Positions 6,438 through 13,502 of a stretch of 13,502 nt of DNA are shown one piece after another. Each line of letters begins with the position of its first letter. Position 1 is the stretch's first letter. Both the position numbers and the translations under genes were made by a program. Origin of the DNA: JBGVSA01 sp041807905 (GTDB taxonomy: Bacteria > Pseudomonadota > Gammaproteobacteria > Burkholderiales > Rhodocyclaceae); NCBI RefSeq assembly GCF_041807905.1, contig NZ_JBGVSA010000050.1, positions 1 to 13,502 of the forward strand, written 5' to 3'. The notes under the pieces are model-generated. The model was not told the DNA's origin and searched no databases. It saw only the letters and a program-made list of their open reading frames with translations.

Positions 6438-8153
6438 TCACTTGCCCATCAATTGACGTTGCAGCTCGTCGGTCGCTTTGTCTTCCGGCGACTGACTGGC
6501 ATCACCCGCAGACTTGGATGAGCTGCTGTCCGGTTGACCACCTAATTCTTGCTGCAACTGATCGGGATTCTGTGTGTCGTCGGACGGAGGAATGATGATC
6601 TGGACCTTGTCCAGGTCGACCTTCGGTTGCGTGCCCAGACCGATGTGCACCAACTGCGGAAAGGCGATCACCAGGCCGACCATGACAATCTGGATTAGCA
6701 CGAACGGCACCGCGCCCCAGTAGATCTCGGTGGTCTTGACGGCCTTGGGCGCTACCGAGCGCAGGTAGAACAGCGCAAAGCCGAATGGCGGATGCATGAA
6801 TGAGGTCTGCATGTTCACCGCCAGCAACACGCCGAACCAGATCAGATCGATGCCGAGCTTTTCCGCCACCGGTGCGAGCAGTGGCACCACGATGAACGAC
6901 AGTTCGAAGAAGTCGAGGAAGAACGCCAGCACGAAAACCAGGATGTTCACCACGATCAGGAACCCGATCACGCCGCCGGGCATGTTGATCAGCAGGTGTT
7001 CGACCCAGACGTGGCCGTTGACGCCATAGAAGGTGAGACTGAACACGCGTGAGCCGACCAGGATCAGCACGACGAACGTGGTCAGCTTGGCGGTCGACTC
7101 CATCGCCTGACGTAGCAGGCTCCAGCTCAAGCGCTTGCGCGCCAGCGCCATGATGAGCGCCCCCGTGGCGCCCATCGCACCGCCCTCGGTCGGCGTCGCC
7201 ACGCCGAGGAAGATCGTGCCGAGCACAAGGAAGATCAGCGCCAAGGGCGGGATCAGCACAAAGGTCACGCGCTGCGCCATCTGCGACAGGAATGGGAGCT
7301 TGAGCCATTTGCTGATGCACGCAGCAATGAAGGCGAACGCCACGCCCACGCAGGTGCTCACCACGATCAGCTCGTCGGTCGGCTCTTCAGCAGGACGCTG
7401 CTGCGCGAACACCACCGCCACGATGACCGACAGGATCGCCAATACCGCCACCGAACGGAGTCCGCTGCTGCCATCGGGTTCGCGGATCGTGCGCGCTTCA
7501 GGCGGCAGCGCGGGAGCGGACTGCGGGCGGAACAACGTGACGCCGATGACATAGATGACGTAAAGGCCGGTGAGTACGAAGCCCGGGATGAATGCGCCCT
7601 TGTACATGTCGCCCACCGAACGACCCAATTGGTCGGCCATGACGATCAGCACCAGCGATGGCGGAATGATCTGCGCCAGCGTGCCGGATGCAGCGATCAC
7701 TCCGCTCGCCAGCCGACGGTCGTAACCGTAGCGCAACATGATGGGCAGCGAGATCAACCCCATCGAGATGACCGATGCCGCCACCACGCCGGTAGTGGCG
7801 GCCAGCATCGCCCCGACGAAGATGACTGCGAACGCCAACCCGCCGCGCACCGGGCCAAAGAGCTGGCCGACGGTTTCGAGCAGGTCTTCGGCCATGCCGC
7901 TGCGTTCGAGTATCAGTCCCATGAAAGTGAAGAACGGGATCGCCAGCAGCGTGTCGTTGCTCATCACGCCCCAGATGCGATCCGGCATGGCCTGGAACAG
8001 TTGCGGCGGCAGCAGGCCGAGTTCGATGCCGATAAAGCCGAACACGACGCCGCACGCCGCCAGCGAAAACGCCACCGGGTAGCCGAGCAGCAGAAAGACC
8101 ACCATGGCGGCAAACATGATCGGCGCCATGTTCGCGGAGATGAACTCAATCAT
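6438..8153 (-). CDS. dctM: TRAP transporter large membrane subunit (DctM), enlarged
   Basis: Large permease subunit of a tripartite ATP-independent periplasmic transporter, which imports organic acids or similar solutes using an ion gradient. ATG 8153 is chosen because GGGAGG precedes it within the dctQ end and the next residues (MIEFISANMAPIMF) start the first membrane helix. Family motifs are present: NDTLLAIPFFTFMGLILERS, GAMLAATTGVVAASV, GTLAQIIPPSLVLIVMADQL, GVATPTEGGAMGA and HPPFGFALFYLRS. At 571 residues it is well above the roughly 430 of typical DctM proteins. Two parts explain this: extra sequence after about residue 215 with a charged loop and further hydrophobic helices, and a polar Gln/Ser/Asp-rich tail at about 508-571. 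It overlaps dctQ by 8 bp (ATGATTGA). No substrate-binding (DctP) gene is beside it, so the substrate cannot be inferred. Confidence 0.9.
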   Translation of the reverse strand: MIEFISANMAPIMFAAMVVFLLLGYPVAFSLAACGVVFGFIGIELGLLPPQLFQAMPDRIWGVMSNDTLLAIPFFTFMGLILERSGMAEDLLETVGQLFGPVRGGLAFAVIFVGAMLAATTGVVAASVISMGLISLPIMLRYGYDRRLASGVIAASGTLAQIIPPSLVLIVMADQLGRSVGDMYKGAFIPGFVLTGLYVIYVIGVTLFRPQSAPALPPEARTIREPDGSSGLRSVAVLAILSVIVAVVFAQQRPAEEPTDELIVVSTCVGVAFAFIAACISKWLKLPFLSQMAQRVTFVLIPPLALIFLVLGTIFLGVATPTEGGAMGATGALIMALARKRLSWSLLRQAMESTAKLTTFVVLILVGSRVFSLTFYGVNGHVWVEHLLINMPGGVIGFLIVVNILVFVLAFFLDFFELSFIVVPLLAPVAEKLGIDLIWFGVLLAVNMQTSFMHPPFGFALFYLRSVAPKAVKTTEIYWGAVPFVLIQIVMVGLVIAFPQLVHIGLGTQPKVDLDKVQIIIPPSDDTQNPDQLQQELGGQPDSSSSKSAGDASQSPEDKATDELQRQLMGK

Positions 8154-8745
8154 GTCGCGCGCCTCCCTTGGCTTCCTGCATGCGGCGGATGTCTTCGGCA
8201 AGAAGCTCTTCGGCGCTGGCCTCATCGGCGGCGTCGAGCTTGAGGCGGCCCGTCAGGAAGGCAACGCGCTTGATCAGTTCCGAGATGCCTTGCAACGCAA
8301 GCAGCGTGAAGCCGACCGGCACCAGGAGGCGGGCCGGCCACAGGATCAGACCACCCGCGCTAGGCGAAATCTCGCCGGATGTGTAGGCCGTCATGAAGAC
8401 GCCCCACGACAGCCAGATGACCATCACCGAGATCGGCAGCAGAAAGAAGAGGGTGCCGAGAATGTCGATCCACGCATGCACGCGTGAGCTGAAGCGCGAC
8501 ACCAGTACGTCGATGCGTACGTGGGCGTTCTTAAGGAGCGCGTAACCCGCGCCGAGCAAGAAGACCGCAGAGAAGAGATACCATTGGATTTCGAGGAAGG
8601 CGTTCGAACTGACGTCGAATGCCTTTCGGACAGTGGCATTGATCGCGCTGATCAATGTCACCGCAAGGATCAGCCAGATCGTGGCCTGCCCCACTTTTTC
8701 GTTCAGCGCGTCTATCCATCTGGATAGGCGTATCAGCGCATCCAT
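8146..8745 (-). CDS. dctQ: TRAP transporter small membrane subunit (DctQ)
   Basis: Protein of 199 residues with four hydrophobic segments, as expected for the small TRAP permease subunit. The signature NAHVRIDVL follows the second helix, and WPARLLVPVGFTLLALQG marks the fourth. The C-terminus is a charged cytoplasmic-type tail (AADEASAEELLAEDIRRMQE). The start at 8745 is supported by AGAGGAG 6 nt upstream; an in-frame ATG at 8790 has no such site. The last 8 bases overlap the start of dctM, so the two subunits should be translationally coupled, as usual for a pair that assembles together in the cytoplasmic membrane. It is the first gene of the unit, divergent from the phosphatase gene 179 bp away. 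The periplasmic binding protein normally found with these genes is absent. Confidence 0.88.
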   Translation of the reverse strand: MDALIRLSRWIDALNEKVGQATIWLILAVTLISAINATVRKAFDVSSNAFLEIQWYLFSAVFLLGAGYALLKNAHVRIDVLVSRFSSRVHAWIDILGTLFFLLPISVMVIWLSWGVFMTAYTSGEISPSAGGLILWPARLLVPVGFTLLALQGISELIKRVAFLTGRLKLDAADEASAEELLAEDIRRMQEAKGGARHD

Positions 8746-8814
8746 GCGGCTGCTCCTCTCTGAGTGGCGTGGGCCGCTTGCCGATTGCATACGGCCTTTG
8801 TTGTAGTTGCGCGA

Positions 8815-8843
8815 TTATTTTGCGCCGCACCGCACGCTAATAT
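8815..8843 (+). promoter_or_regulatory. Candidate sigma-70 promoter for the phosphoglycerate mutase-like gene
   Basis: TTATTT (8815-8820) and TAATAT (8838-8843) are spaced by 17 bp, about 80 bp upstream of the gene at 8925, in an unusually AT-rich patch. The -35 match is poor, so this is tentative. A promoter for the divergent dctQ gene must also lie in this 179-bp gap. Confidence 0.3.
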
Positions 8844-8924
8844 AGGGGGAAACCAGATCAATGCCCGAGTAGCCTGTCGGGCAGCGACAACCCCCTTTTT
8901 GGTGCATACATACCGATAGCATTC

Positions 8925-9557
8925 ATGATCACTCGCATCTGCCTCGTCCGCCATGGCGAAACCGACTGGAACGTCGCCCGCCGCCTGCAAGGTTTCACCG
9001 ATATTCCGCTCAATGCCGAAGGGTTGCGGCAAGCGCATGCCGCTGCGACCCACCTCACACAAGAGGGCTTCGACGCCATCTACAGTTCCGACCTGCAACG
9101 CGCATTGGCCACGGCACAGATCATCGGCCGCCAGATCGATGTACCCGTCGAACTCGACGAGCATCTGCGGGAACGGAATTTCGGCCAGCTCCAGGGACTG
9201 ACACCCGACGAGGCTGCCGAGCGCTTTCCCGACATCCAACCGCGCGTCCGGGCCCGCGAACTCGAAGCCACGCCGCCTGACGGCGAAAGCCTTGCTGTCT
9301 TCGCCGAGCGCGTGCACAAAGGCCTGGACGGCATCGCCCGTCGCCACCCCGGTCAAACGGTACTGGCCGTCGCGCACGGTGGCGTGCTCGACATTGCCTA
9401 TCGCATCGCCACCGGCATGCCGCTGTCGGCCCCGCGCGACTTCGCGCTGGGCAACGCCACGCTCAACTGGATTTCATGGGACGGTGCCAACTGGGCGATG
9501 CTCGCGTGGGACCAGCGCGCGCATCTCGACCGCAATCTCGACGAACTGCCACTGTGA
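8925..9557 (+). CDS. Histidine phosphatase / phosphoglycerate mutase-like protein
   Basis: Protein of 210 residues of the histidine phosphatase superfamily. The start at 8925 places the catalytic motif LVRHGETDWN at residues 7-16, the normal position, with His10 as the phosphate acceptor. Other active-site residues are Arg9, Arg59 (SSDLQRALATA), Glu83 (LRERNFGQLQG) and His151 (VAHGGV). The sequence is GpmB/CobC-like. Such proteins are often annotated as cofactor-dependent phosphoglycerate mutase, but many are really phosphatases for small phosphorylated compounds, so glycolytic mutase activity is not assured. No clear ribosome site precedes the ATG. It is divergent from dctQ and lies 233 bp upstream of glyA on the same strand, with no terminator seen between them. 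It is probably cytoplasmic, since no signal sequence is seen. Confidence 0.85.
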   Translation: MITRICLVRHGETDWNVARRLQGFTDIPLNAEGLRQAHAAATHLTQEGFDAIYSSDLQRALATAQIIGRQIDVPVELDEHLRERNFGQLQGLTPDEAAERFPDIQPRVRARELEATPPDGESLAVFAERVHKGLDGIARRHPGQTVLAVAHGGVLDIAYRIATGMPLSAPRDFALGNATLNWISWDGANWAMLAWDQRAHLDRNLDELPL

Positions 9558-9696
9558 TCTGACGAGACGACCGCTGCGTAACGCACGTGACCTGCAGAGA
9601 CGAACGCCGATGCGTTTGCCTGCTTCCGTTTGATGCGGGCGCCCCGATCGAGGCGCACCCGCCAGTGCGCATCATGGCGGACATGGCCTTGATTCG

Positions 9697-9704
9697 TATA
9701 GAAT
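9697..9704 (+). promoter_or_regulatory. Candidate -10 element upstream of glyA
   Basis: TATAGAAT lies 86 bp before the glyA start in the 233-bp gap after the phosphatase gene. No good -35 hexamer is found at 16-18 bp, so it is only a candidate. I looked for glycine-riboswitch-like sequence here and saw none. Confidence 0.25.
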
Positions 9705-9790
9705 TTCGGCCCGAACCGTTGCCGCATGCGCAGCCAGTCCGGCGGACGGGGTATCATTCGCCTTTGGCCGCCCCCTCAATCAGGAAAACC

Positions 9791-11038
9791 ATGTTTTCAA
9801 AGCAAAAAACCCTTGCCCAAGTCGACCAGGAACTGTGGTCTGCCATCCAATCGGAAAACAAGCGTCAGGAAGACCACATCGAACTGATCGCCTCCGAGAA
9901 CTACGTCAGCCCGGCAGTCATGGAAGCCCAAGGCTCGCAGTTGACCAACAAGTACGCGGAAGGTTATCCGGGCAAGCGTTATTACGGCGGTTGCGAATAC
10001 GTCGACATTGTCGAACAACTGGCCATCGACCGCCTGAAGAAGCTCTTCGGCGCGGACGCCGCCAACGTGCAGCCGAACTCCGGTTCGCAAGCCAACCAGG
10101 CCGTACTGATGGCCTTCGCCAAGCCGGGCGACACCGTCATGGGCATGAGCCTGGCCGAAGGCGGCCACCTCACCCACGGCATGCCGCTGAACATGTCGGG
10201 CAAGTGGTTCAACGTAGTGGCTTACGGTCTGAACGCGCAGGAAGAGATCGACTACGACGCGATGGAGCGCCTGGCACACGAACACAAGCCGCGCATCATC
10301 ATCGCTGGCGCCTCGGCCTACTCCCTGCGCATCGATTTTGAGCGCTTCGCCAAGGTGGCAAAGGACGTTGGCGCGATCTTCTGGGTCGACATGGCCCACT
10401 ACGCCGGCCTGATCGCCGCAGGTTTCTACCCGAATCCCGTACCGCACGCCGACGTCGTCACCTCGACCACGCACAAGACACTGCGCGGCCCGCGCGGCGG
10501 CATCATCCTGATGAAGGCGGAACACGAAAAGGCCATCAATTCGGCCATTTTCCCGGGTCTGCAAGGCGGCCCGCTGGAACACGTGATCGCAGCCAAGGCT
10601 GTGGCCTTCAAGGAAGCGGCCACGCCGGAGTTCCGCACCTACCAGGAACAAGTCATCGCCAACGCCCGCGTCATGGCGCGCGTGCTGGGCGAACAACGCG
10701 GCCTGCGCATTGTGTCCGGCCGCACTGAAAGCCATGTGTTCCTGGTCGATCTGCGCAACAAGAAGATCACCGGCAAGGAAGCCGAAGCCGTCCTCGGCCA
10801 GGCCCACATCACGGTCAACAAGAACGCCATTCCGAACGACCCGGAAAAGCCCTTCGTGACTTCTGGCATCCGTCTGGGCAGCCCCGCGATGACCACGCGT
10901 GGCTTCACCGAGATCGAAGCCGAACGTGTCGCGCACCTGATCGCCGACGTACTCGACGCCCCGCACGATGCGGCCGTGATCGAACGCGTGCGCAATGAGG
11001 TATCCGCGCTGTGCAAGAAGTTCCCGGTCTACGGCTGA
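9791..11038 (+). CDS. glyA: Serine hydroxymethyltransferase
   Basis: Protein of 415 residues, the normal bacterial length. It interconverts serine and glycine using PLP and tetrahydrofolate, and is a main source of one-carbon units for purines, thymidylate and methionine in the cytoplasm. Conserved segments are HIELIASENYVSPAVMEAQG, LTNKYAEGYPGKRYYGGCEY, NVQPNSGSQAN, the cofactor-binding WVDMAHYAGLIA, and STTHKTLRGPRGG with Lys229 as the PLP-binding residue. PNDPEKPFVTSGIRLGSPAM near the end is also intact. The start at 9791 has AGGAAA 3 nt upstream and gives the family N-terminus; the frame stays open to 9587, but that extension is not protein-like. A small gene follows after 4 bp and a strong terminator comes after that, so the two form one transcription unit. 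Confidence 0.97.
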   Translation: MFSKQKTLAQVDQELWSAIQSENKRQEDHIELIASENYVSPAVMEAQGSQLTNKYAEGYPGKRYYGGCEYVDIVEQLAIDRLKKLFGADAANVQPNSGSQANQAVLMAFAKPGDTVMGMSLAEGGHLTHGMPLNMSGKWFNVVAYGLNAQEEIDYDAMERLAHEHKPRIIIAGASAYSLRIDFERFAKVAKDVGAIFWVDMAHYAGLIAAGFYPNPVPHADVVTSTTHKTLRGPRGGIILMKAEHEKAINSAIFPGLQGGPLEHVIAAKAVAFKEAATPEFRTYQEQVIANARVMARVLGEQRGLRIVSGRTESHVFLVDLRNKKITGKEAEAVLGQAHITVNKNAIPNDPEKPFVTSGIRLGSPAMTTRGFTEIEAERVAHLIADVLDAPHDAAVIERVRNEVSALCKKFPVYG

Positions 11039-11042
11039 TCCC

Positions 11043-11399
11043 ATGAGCCACCTGTCCAACGCGTTTCAAACGTTTCTGTCTGAAGCGCCGGCGCACGCCG
11101 CAGCATGGCATGCGGCGGTCAAAGGGTTGGATGACGCCAGCGCGTTGGACAAAAAGACTGAAGAACTGGCTTATCTCGCGGTCCTGGCTGCGTTGGGACG
11201 CACATCGGGTGTGCCGTTTCATGTGGCGTCGGCGCAAGCCCATGGCGCATCGCGCGAGGAGATCATCAGCGCAGTCTTGCTTGGACTGCCTGCTGCAGGA
11301 AGCATCGTCACGCAATCGCTGCCCGTTGCCGTGGCGACCTACGATGAGGCGGCCAGCGCGGCAGCCAATAACGCCGACAAGGTCGGCGGGCAAGAATAA
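11043..11399 (+). CDS. Carboxymuconolactone decarboxylase-fold protein, cysteine-free
   Basis: Protein of 118 residues. The pattern KKTEELAYLAVLAALGRTSG then VPFHVASAQAHGASREEIIS fits the CMD/AhpD fold (PF02627), an all-helical unit that forms oligomers. AhpD-type peroxidase members carry CXXC followed by His; here both Cys positions are replaced (Arg and Gly before the conserved His), and the protein contains no cysteine at all. An AhpD-like disulfide reaction is therefore excluded. A decarboxylase-like or structural role is possible, but no substrate is indicated. The ATG at 11043 lies 4 bp after the glyA stop with no separate ribosome site, implying translational coupling with glyA. An upstream in-frame ATG at 10995 lies inside glyA and is less likely. 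The C-terminus is a short Ala/Asn-rich polar tail. Confidence 0.8.
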   Translation: MSHLSNAFQTFLSEAPAHAAAWHAAVKGLDDASALDKKTEELAYLAVLAALGRTSGVPFHVASAQAHGASREEIISAVLLGLPAAGSIVTQSLPVAVATYDEAASAAANNADKVGGQE

Positions 11400-11434
11400 G
11401 GCGCTCGCCGTGTATCTGATGCACGGCAATCAGG

Positions 11435-11476
11435 AACCGTTCAAGAACACGTCTGTTTTTGAACGGTTTTTCTTTT
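11435..11476 (+). terminator. Strong intrinsic terminator of the glyA unit
   Basis: Arms 11435-11449 and 11454-11468 form a 15-bp stem with a single G-T pair and a 4-nt loop (CGTC). The tract TTTCTTTT follows at once. This is a textbook rho-independent terminator for glyA and the small gene behind it. It ends 45 bp before nrdR, so nrdR probably has its own promoter in the short remaining gap. TAGAAT at 11485-11490 could be its -10 element. Confidence 0.9.
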
Positions 11477-11520
11477 CTGGCGGATAGAATGAAGACTACT
11501 GCCTACTTTTCCCTCCGATC

Positions 11521-11997
11521 ATGAAATGCCCGTTCTGTGGCACCCCTTCGACCCAGGTCACTGACACGCGCGAGAACGACGAAGGCGACATCATTCGCCG
11601 TCGCCGCCGTTGCGGTGAATGCGACAAGCGCTTCACGACGTACGAGCGCATCGAGCTGCGCATGCCGCAGATCGTCAAGCGCAATGGCAGCCGCGCCGAA
11701 TACGATCGCGAAAAACTCTTCGCCAGCATGAAGCTCGCGCTGCGCAAGCGCCCCGTCACTGCCGAGAGTGTCGAAGCCGCCATCGAGCGGATCGAAAGCC
11801 GGCTGCTGTCCATGGGTGAGCGCGAAATCCCGTCGGAAAAGGTCGGCGAACAGGTCATGCGCGAGCTCAAGCGGCTCGACAAGATCGCCTATATCCGCTT
11901 CGCATCGGTGTATCGCAACTTTGAAGACGCTGAAGAGTTCTCCGAAGTGATCCGCGAAGTCTCTACCAAGGCGCGCGCCAAGCAACGCATTTCGTAG
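11521..11997 (+). CDS. nrdR: Transcriptional repressor NrdR
   Basis: Protein of 158 residues, close to the family norm of about 150-160. The N-terminal zinc ribbon has Cys3/Cys6 (MKCPFC) and Cys31/Cys34 (CGECDKRFTTYE). The ATP-cone domain spans about residues 49-139 and starts IVKRNGSRAEYDREKLFASM. NrdR senses ATP/dATP through the cone and represses ribonucleotide reductase genes by binding NrdR boxes; none of its target genes is in the window. The placement between glyA and ribD is common in Proteobacteria. No clear ribosome site precedes the ATG, but the zinc-ribbon start fixes it. The gene follows the glyA terminator, so it is likely transcribed separately and perhaps together with ribD 68 bp downstream. 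Confidence 0.97.
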   Translation: MKCPFCGTPSTQVTDTRENDEGDIIRRRRRCGECDKRFTTYERIELRMPQIVKRNGSRAEYDREKLFASMKLALRKRPVTAESVEAAIERIESRLLSMGEREIPSEKVGEQVMRELKRLDKIAYIRFASVYRNFEDAEEFSEVIREVSTKARAKQRIS

Positions 11998-12013
11998 CCG
12001 CGCTGCGCGGCTA
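11995..12013 (+). promoter_or_regulatory. Hairpin over the nrdR stop codon
   Basis: A perfect 8-bp inverted repeat, TAGCCGCG / CGCGGCTA with loop CTG, begins at the nrdR TAG stop itself. The sequence after it (TCGTTCC) is a poor T-tract, so it may be an attenuator or an mRNA-stabilising hairpin between nrdR and ribD rather than an efficient terminator. Confidence 0.4.
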
Positions 12014-12065
12014 TCGTTCCGAAACCTGACGCCGTGCCGCACTCCCGTGGCACCGGAGAGCTTCC

Positions 12066-13154
12066 ATGTCGTCGCATGCTTTCTTCATGGCGCGCGCCCT
12101 GCAACTTGCCGAGCGCGGGCTCTACACCACCACGCCCAATCCACGTGTCGGCTGTGTCATCGTCAATGACGCCGGGCACGTCGTCGGCGAGGGCTGGCAT
12201 GAACGCGCTGGCGAGGCGCACGCGGAAGTCCACGCCCTGCGCACTGCGGGAGAGGCCGCGCGCGGCGCCACCGCCTACGTCACGCTGGAGCCCTGCTCCC
12301 ACTTCGGGCGCACGCCGCCCTGCTCCGATGCATTGATTGCCGCCGGCGTACGCCGGGTAGTCGCCGCCATGCAGGACCCGAACCCCCTGGTCGCGGGACG
12401 AGGACTCGCGCGTCTGCGCGATGCCGGTATCGCAGTGGAGGTCGGCGTCATGAGTGAAGCCGCCGCCCGCCTGAATGAGGGCTTCATCTCGCGTGTCACG
12501 CGCGGACGCCCCTGGCTGCGGCTCAAACTTGCCGCAACCCTCGACGGCAAAACCGCGCTCAACAACGGTCAGAGCCAATGGATCACGGGCGAGGCCGCAC
12601 GTGCTGACGGGCATCACTGGCGCGCACGTTCCTGCGCGGTGCTGACGGGCATCGGCACGGTGCTCGCGGACAACCCGAAGCTCAACGTCCGGTCTGTCGA
12701 GACGCTACGGCAACCCATGAAGATCGTCATCGATCGTCAGTTGGAAACCCCCATTGATGCGGCCGTGCTGGATGGTGCGCCAACCTTGATCGTCACGGCG
12801 CAGGATGACCATCGTCGTTGGGTTCCGTTCGAGGCGCGCGGAGTGGAAGTCATCGCCCTGCCGAACGCGGATGGCCGCGTCGATCTTGCCGCATTGATGC
12901 AGGAGTTGGGCAAGCGGGGACTGAATGAAGTCCTCACCGAGGCAGGCGCCCGGCTCAACGGGGCTCTCGTGGCGGCCGGACTGGCGGACGCCGCAGTGAT
13001 CTATCTTGCGCCGAGTTTTTTTGGTGACGCCGCGCGCGGCCTGTTGGCCCTGCCTGAAATGACGGATCTCACGCAGCGGCGTGCTGTGCACATTGACGAT
13101 TGCTCGCGGGTGGGTCAGGACCTACGACTTTTGGTGCGCTTCGAGCGGGGTTAG
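12066..13154 (+). CDS. ribD: Bifunctional riboflavin deaminase/reductase RibD
   Basis: Protein of 362 residues, typical of the fused enzyme. It performs the second and third steps of riboflavin synthesis: deamination of the pyrimidine from GTP cyclohydrolase II, then NADPH-dependent reduction of the ribose side chain. The N-terminal deaminase (about 1-145) has TTPNPRVGCVIV, the zinc motif HAE (residues 52-54) and PCSHFGRTPPC with Cys77 and Cys86. The reductase domain (about 150-362) has LKLAATLDGKTA, SQWITGEAAR and LTEAGARLNGALVAAGLADA. The start at 12066 has GGAGAG 5 nt upstream. Other riboflavin genes (ribE, ribB/A, ribH) do not follow as they do in many relatives; an rrn operon converges from the right instead. 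No FMN riboswitch is seen. Confidence 0.96.
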   Translation: MSSHAFFMARALQLAERGLYTTTPNPRVGCVIVNDAGHVVGEGWHERAGEAHAEVHALRTAGEAARGATAYVTLEPCSHFGRTPPCSDALIAAGVRRVVAAMQDPNPLVAGRGLARLRDAGIAVEVGVMSEAAARLNEGFISRVTRGRPWLRLKLAATLDGKTALNNGQSQWITGEAARADGHHWRARSCAVLTGIGTVLADNPKLNVRSVETLRQPMKIVIDRQLETPIDAAVLDGAPTLIVTAQDDHRRWVPFEARGVEVIALPNADGRVDLAALMQELGKRGLNEVLTEAGARLNGALVAAGLADAAVIYLAPSFFGDAARGLLALPEMTDLTQRRAVHIDDCSRVGQDLRLLVRFERG

Positions 13155-13435
13155 GGACCCAGAAACAGAAGAAAGGCGCGCATGGCGACCGCGAAGCGGT
13201 GGCTGGAGCGCGACAGCGCGCGAGATGCGATTGGTGGTGGCTGCGCTCTGGCGCGGGATCGGGTGTGCCATTTCGGCCCGACGTTCTGGCGGAAGTCAGG
13301 ACGCGGCGTTGCCGTCAGCGGTGCGGGCTGAGCGAGGGCTTGGAGCCGGGGGTTTGGCCAGGCGGGTCGCTCGCGCCACAACGACGAGCGCGCCCGCAAT
13401 CACGCCAGCAACCGCAAACCGGCCGATCCAAAGAC
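13155..13435. other. Gene-poor spacer between ribD and the rrn terminator
   Basis: Open frames exist on both strands here, but all are rich in Arg/Pro/Ala, lack ribosome sites and show no family motif, so I treat them as non-coding. Small palindromic pieces occur, such as ACCGC-GAA-GCGGT near 13188-13200. There is no intrinsic terminator directly after ribD. Confidence 0.5.
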
Positions 13436-13470
13436 AAAGCCCCGATCAGCGGTGTCGCTGTCGGGGCTTT
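13436..13470 (-). terminator. Intrinsic terminator of the rrn operon
   Basis: Arms AAAGCCCCGA (13436-13445) and TCGGGGCTTT (13461-13470) are perfectly complementary. Inside them CAGCG / CGCTG extends the stem beyond one bulged base, with a GTGT loop. In the minus direction it follows the 5S rRNA end by about 12 nt, and a tail GTCTTTGG continues the T-rich 3' arm. The symmetry means it may also stop transcription coming from ribD. Confidence 0.85.
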
Positions 13471-13482
13471 GCGGTATAGGTA

Positions 13483-13502
13483 GTCTGACGATGACCTACT
13501 TT
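13483..13502 (-). rRNA. rrf: 5S rRNA, 3' end only (gene continues past the right edge)
   Basis: The minus strand of the last 20 bases reads AAAGTAGGTCATCGTCAGAC, matching the 3' end of betaproteobacterial 5S rRNA as I know it (GTGAAAGTAGG..CGTCAGGC type). The strong terminator immediately downstream supports this. The rest of the gene, and presumably the 23S and 16S genes, lie outside the window. The exact 3' end may differ by a base or two. Confidence 0.75.

Noticed and set aside
6062..6595. 177-codon plus-strand open frame between hppA and dctM
   Set aside because: Its composition is Arg/Pro-rich with no motif, it runs over the 3' end of dctM, and the opposite strand shows LysR homology.
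8154..8225. Earlier dctM start at 8225
   Set aside because: The extension lies inside dctQ, is polar and unlike the family, while ATG 8153 has GGGAGG and leads straight into the first helix.
9587..9790. Extended start for glyA upstream of 9791
   Set aside because: The extension is Arg/Pro-rich and unlike the family, and 9791 has AGGAAA just upstream and the correct N-terminus.
9558..9790. Glycine riboswitch upstream of glyA
   Set aside because: I could not find the conserved core sequences or tandem aptamer pattern in this gap.
13081..13483. Overlapping plus-strand open frames after ribD
   Set aside because: They overlap the ribD end, the rrn terminator and the 5S end, and have no recognisable domain or ribosome site.

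Overview
The window looks like chromosomal DNA of a GC-rich betaproteobacterium. The order glyA, nrdR, ribD, the protein sequences and the 3' end of a 5S rRNA at the right edge suggest order Burkholderiales, probably Burkholderiaceae (Ralstonia, Pandoraea or a relative). This rests on family knowledge, not on a search, and I do not name a genus. Most of the window is ordinary core and accessory metabolism. There is no phage, insertion sequence or CRISPR array.

Left part (1-2945). The 5' end of a Ser/Ala-rich lipoprotein gene runs off the left edge on the minus strand, with two GC-rich inverted repeats in its leader. Next, also on the minus strand, are an SMR-type small multidrug transporter gene broken by a single-base deletion and, upstream of it, a small gene of unknown function. 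A nested inverted repeat lies between these two. A divergent MocR/GntR regulator follows. The intergenic region it shares with the small gene carries tandem ATCTGT-type hexamers and a 10-bp palindrome, a plausible binding site for the regulator.

Middle (2950-8745). A signal-peptide-bearing intradiol dioxygenase-like protein (minus) is convergent with the MocR gene and divergent from hppA, a complete H+-pumping pyrophosphatase with the Lys signature of the K+-independent class. Just beyond the hppA stop lies a decayed LysR-type regulator that keeps only its C-terminal effector domain, with at least one frameshift and a nonsense codon. A minus-strand two-gene TRAP transporter follows (dctQ-dctM, 8-bp overlap). 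It has no periplasmic binding protein beside it, and its DctM subunit is unusually long.

Right part (8925-13502, mostly plus). This holds a histidine-phosphatase/phosphoglycerate mutase-like gene, glyA, a cysteine-free carboxymuconolactone-decarboxylase-fold gene 4 bp after glyA, a very strong intrinsic terminator, nrdR, and ribD. GlyA supplies one-carbon units, NrdR controls ribonucleotide reductase, and RibD makes a riboflavin precursor, so this block serves nucleotide and cofactor supply. The window closes with about 280 bp without a convincing gene, a strong terminator, and the last bases of a minus-strand 5S rRNA, so an rrn operon enters from the right and converges on ribD.

I found no clearly new biological system. 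The best leads are the MocR / small protein / SMR module with its structured leader, the two decaying genes, and the orphan TRAP membrane pair with its enlarged DctM.
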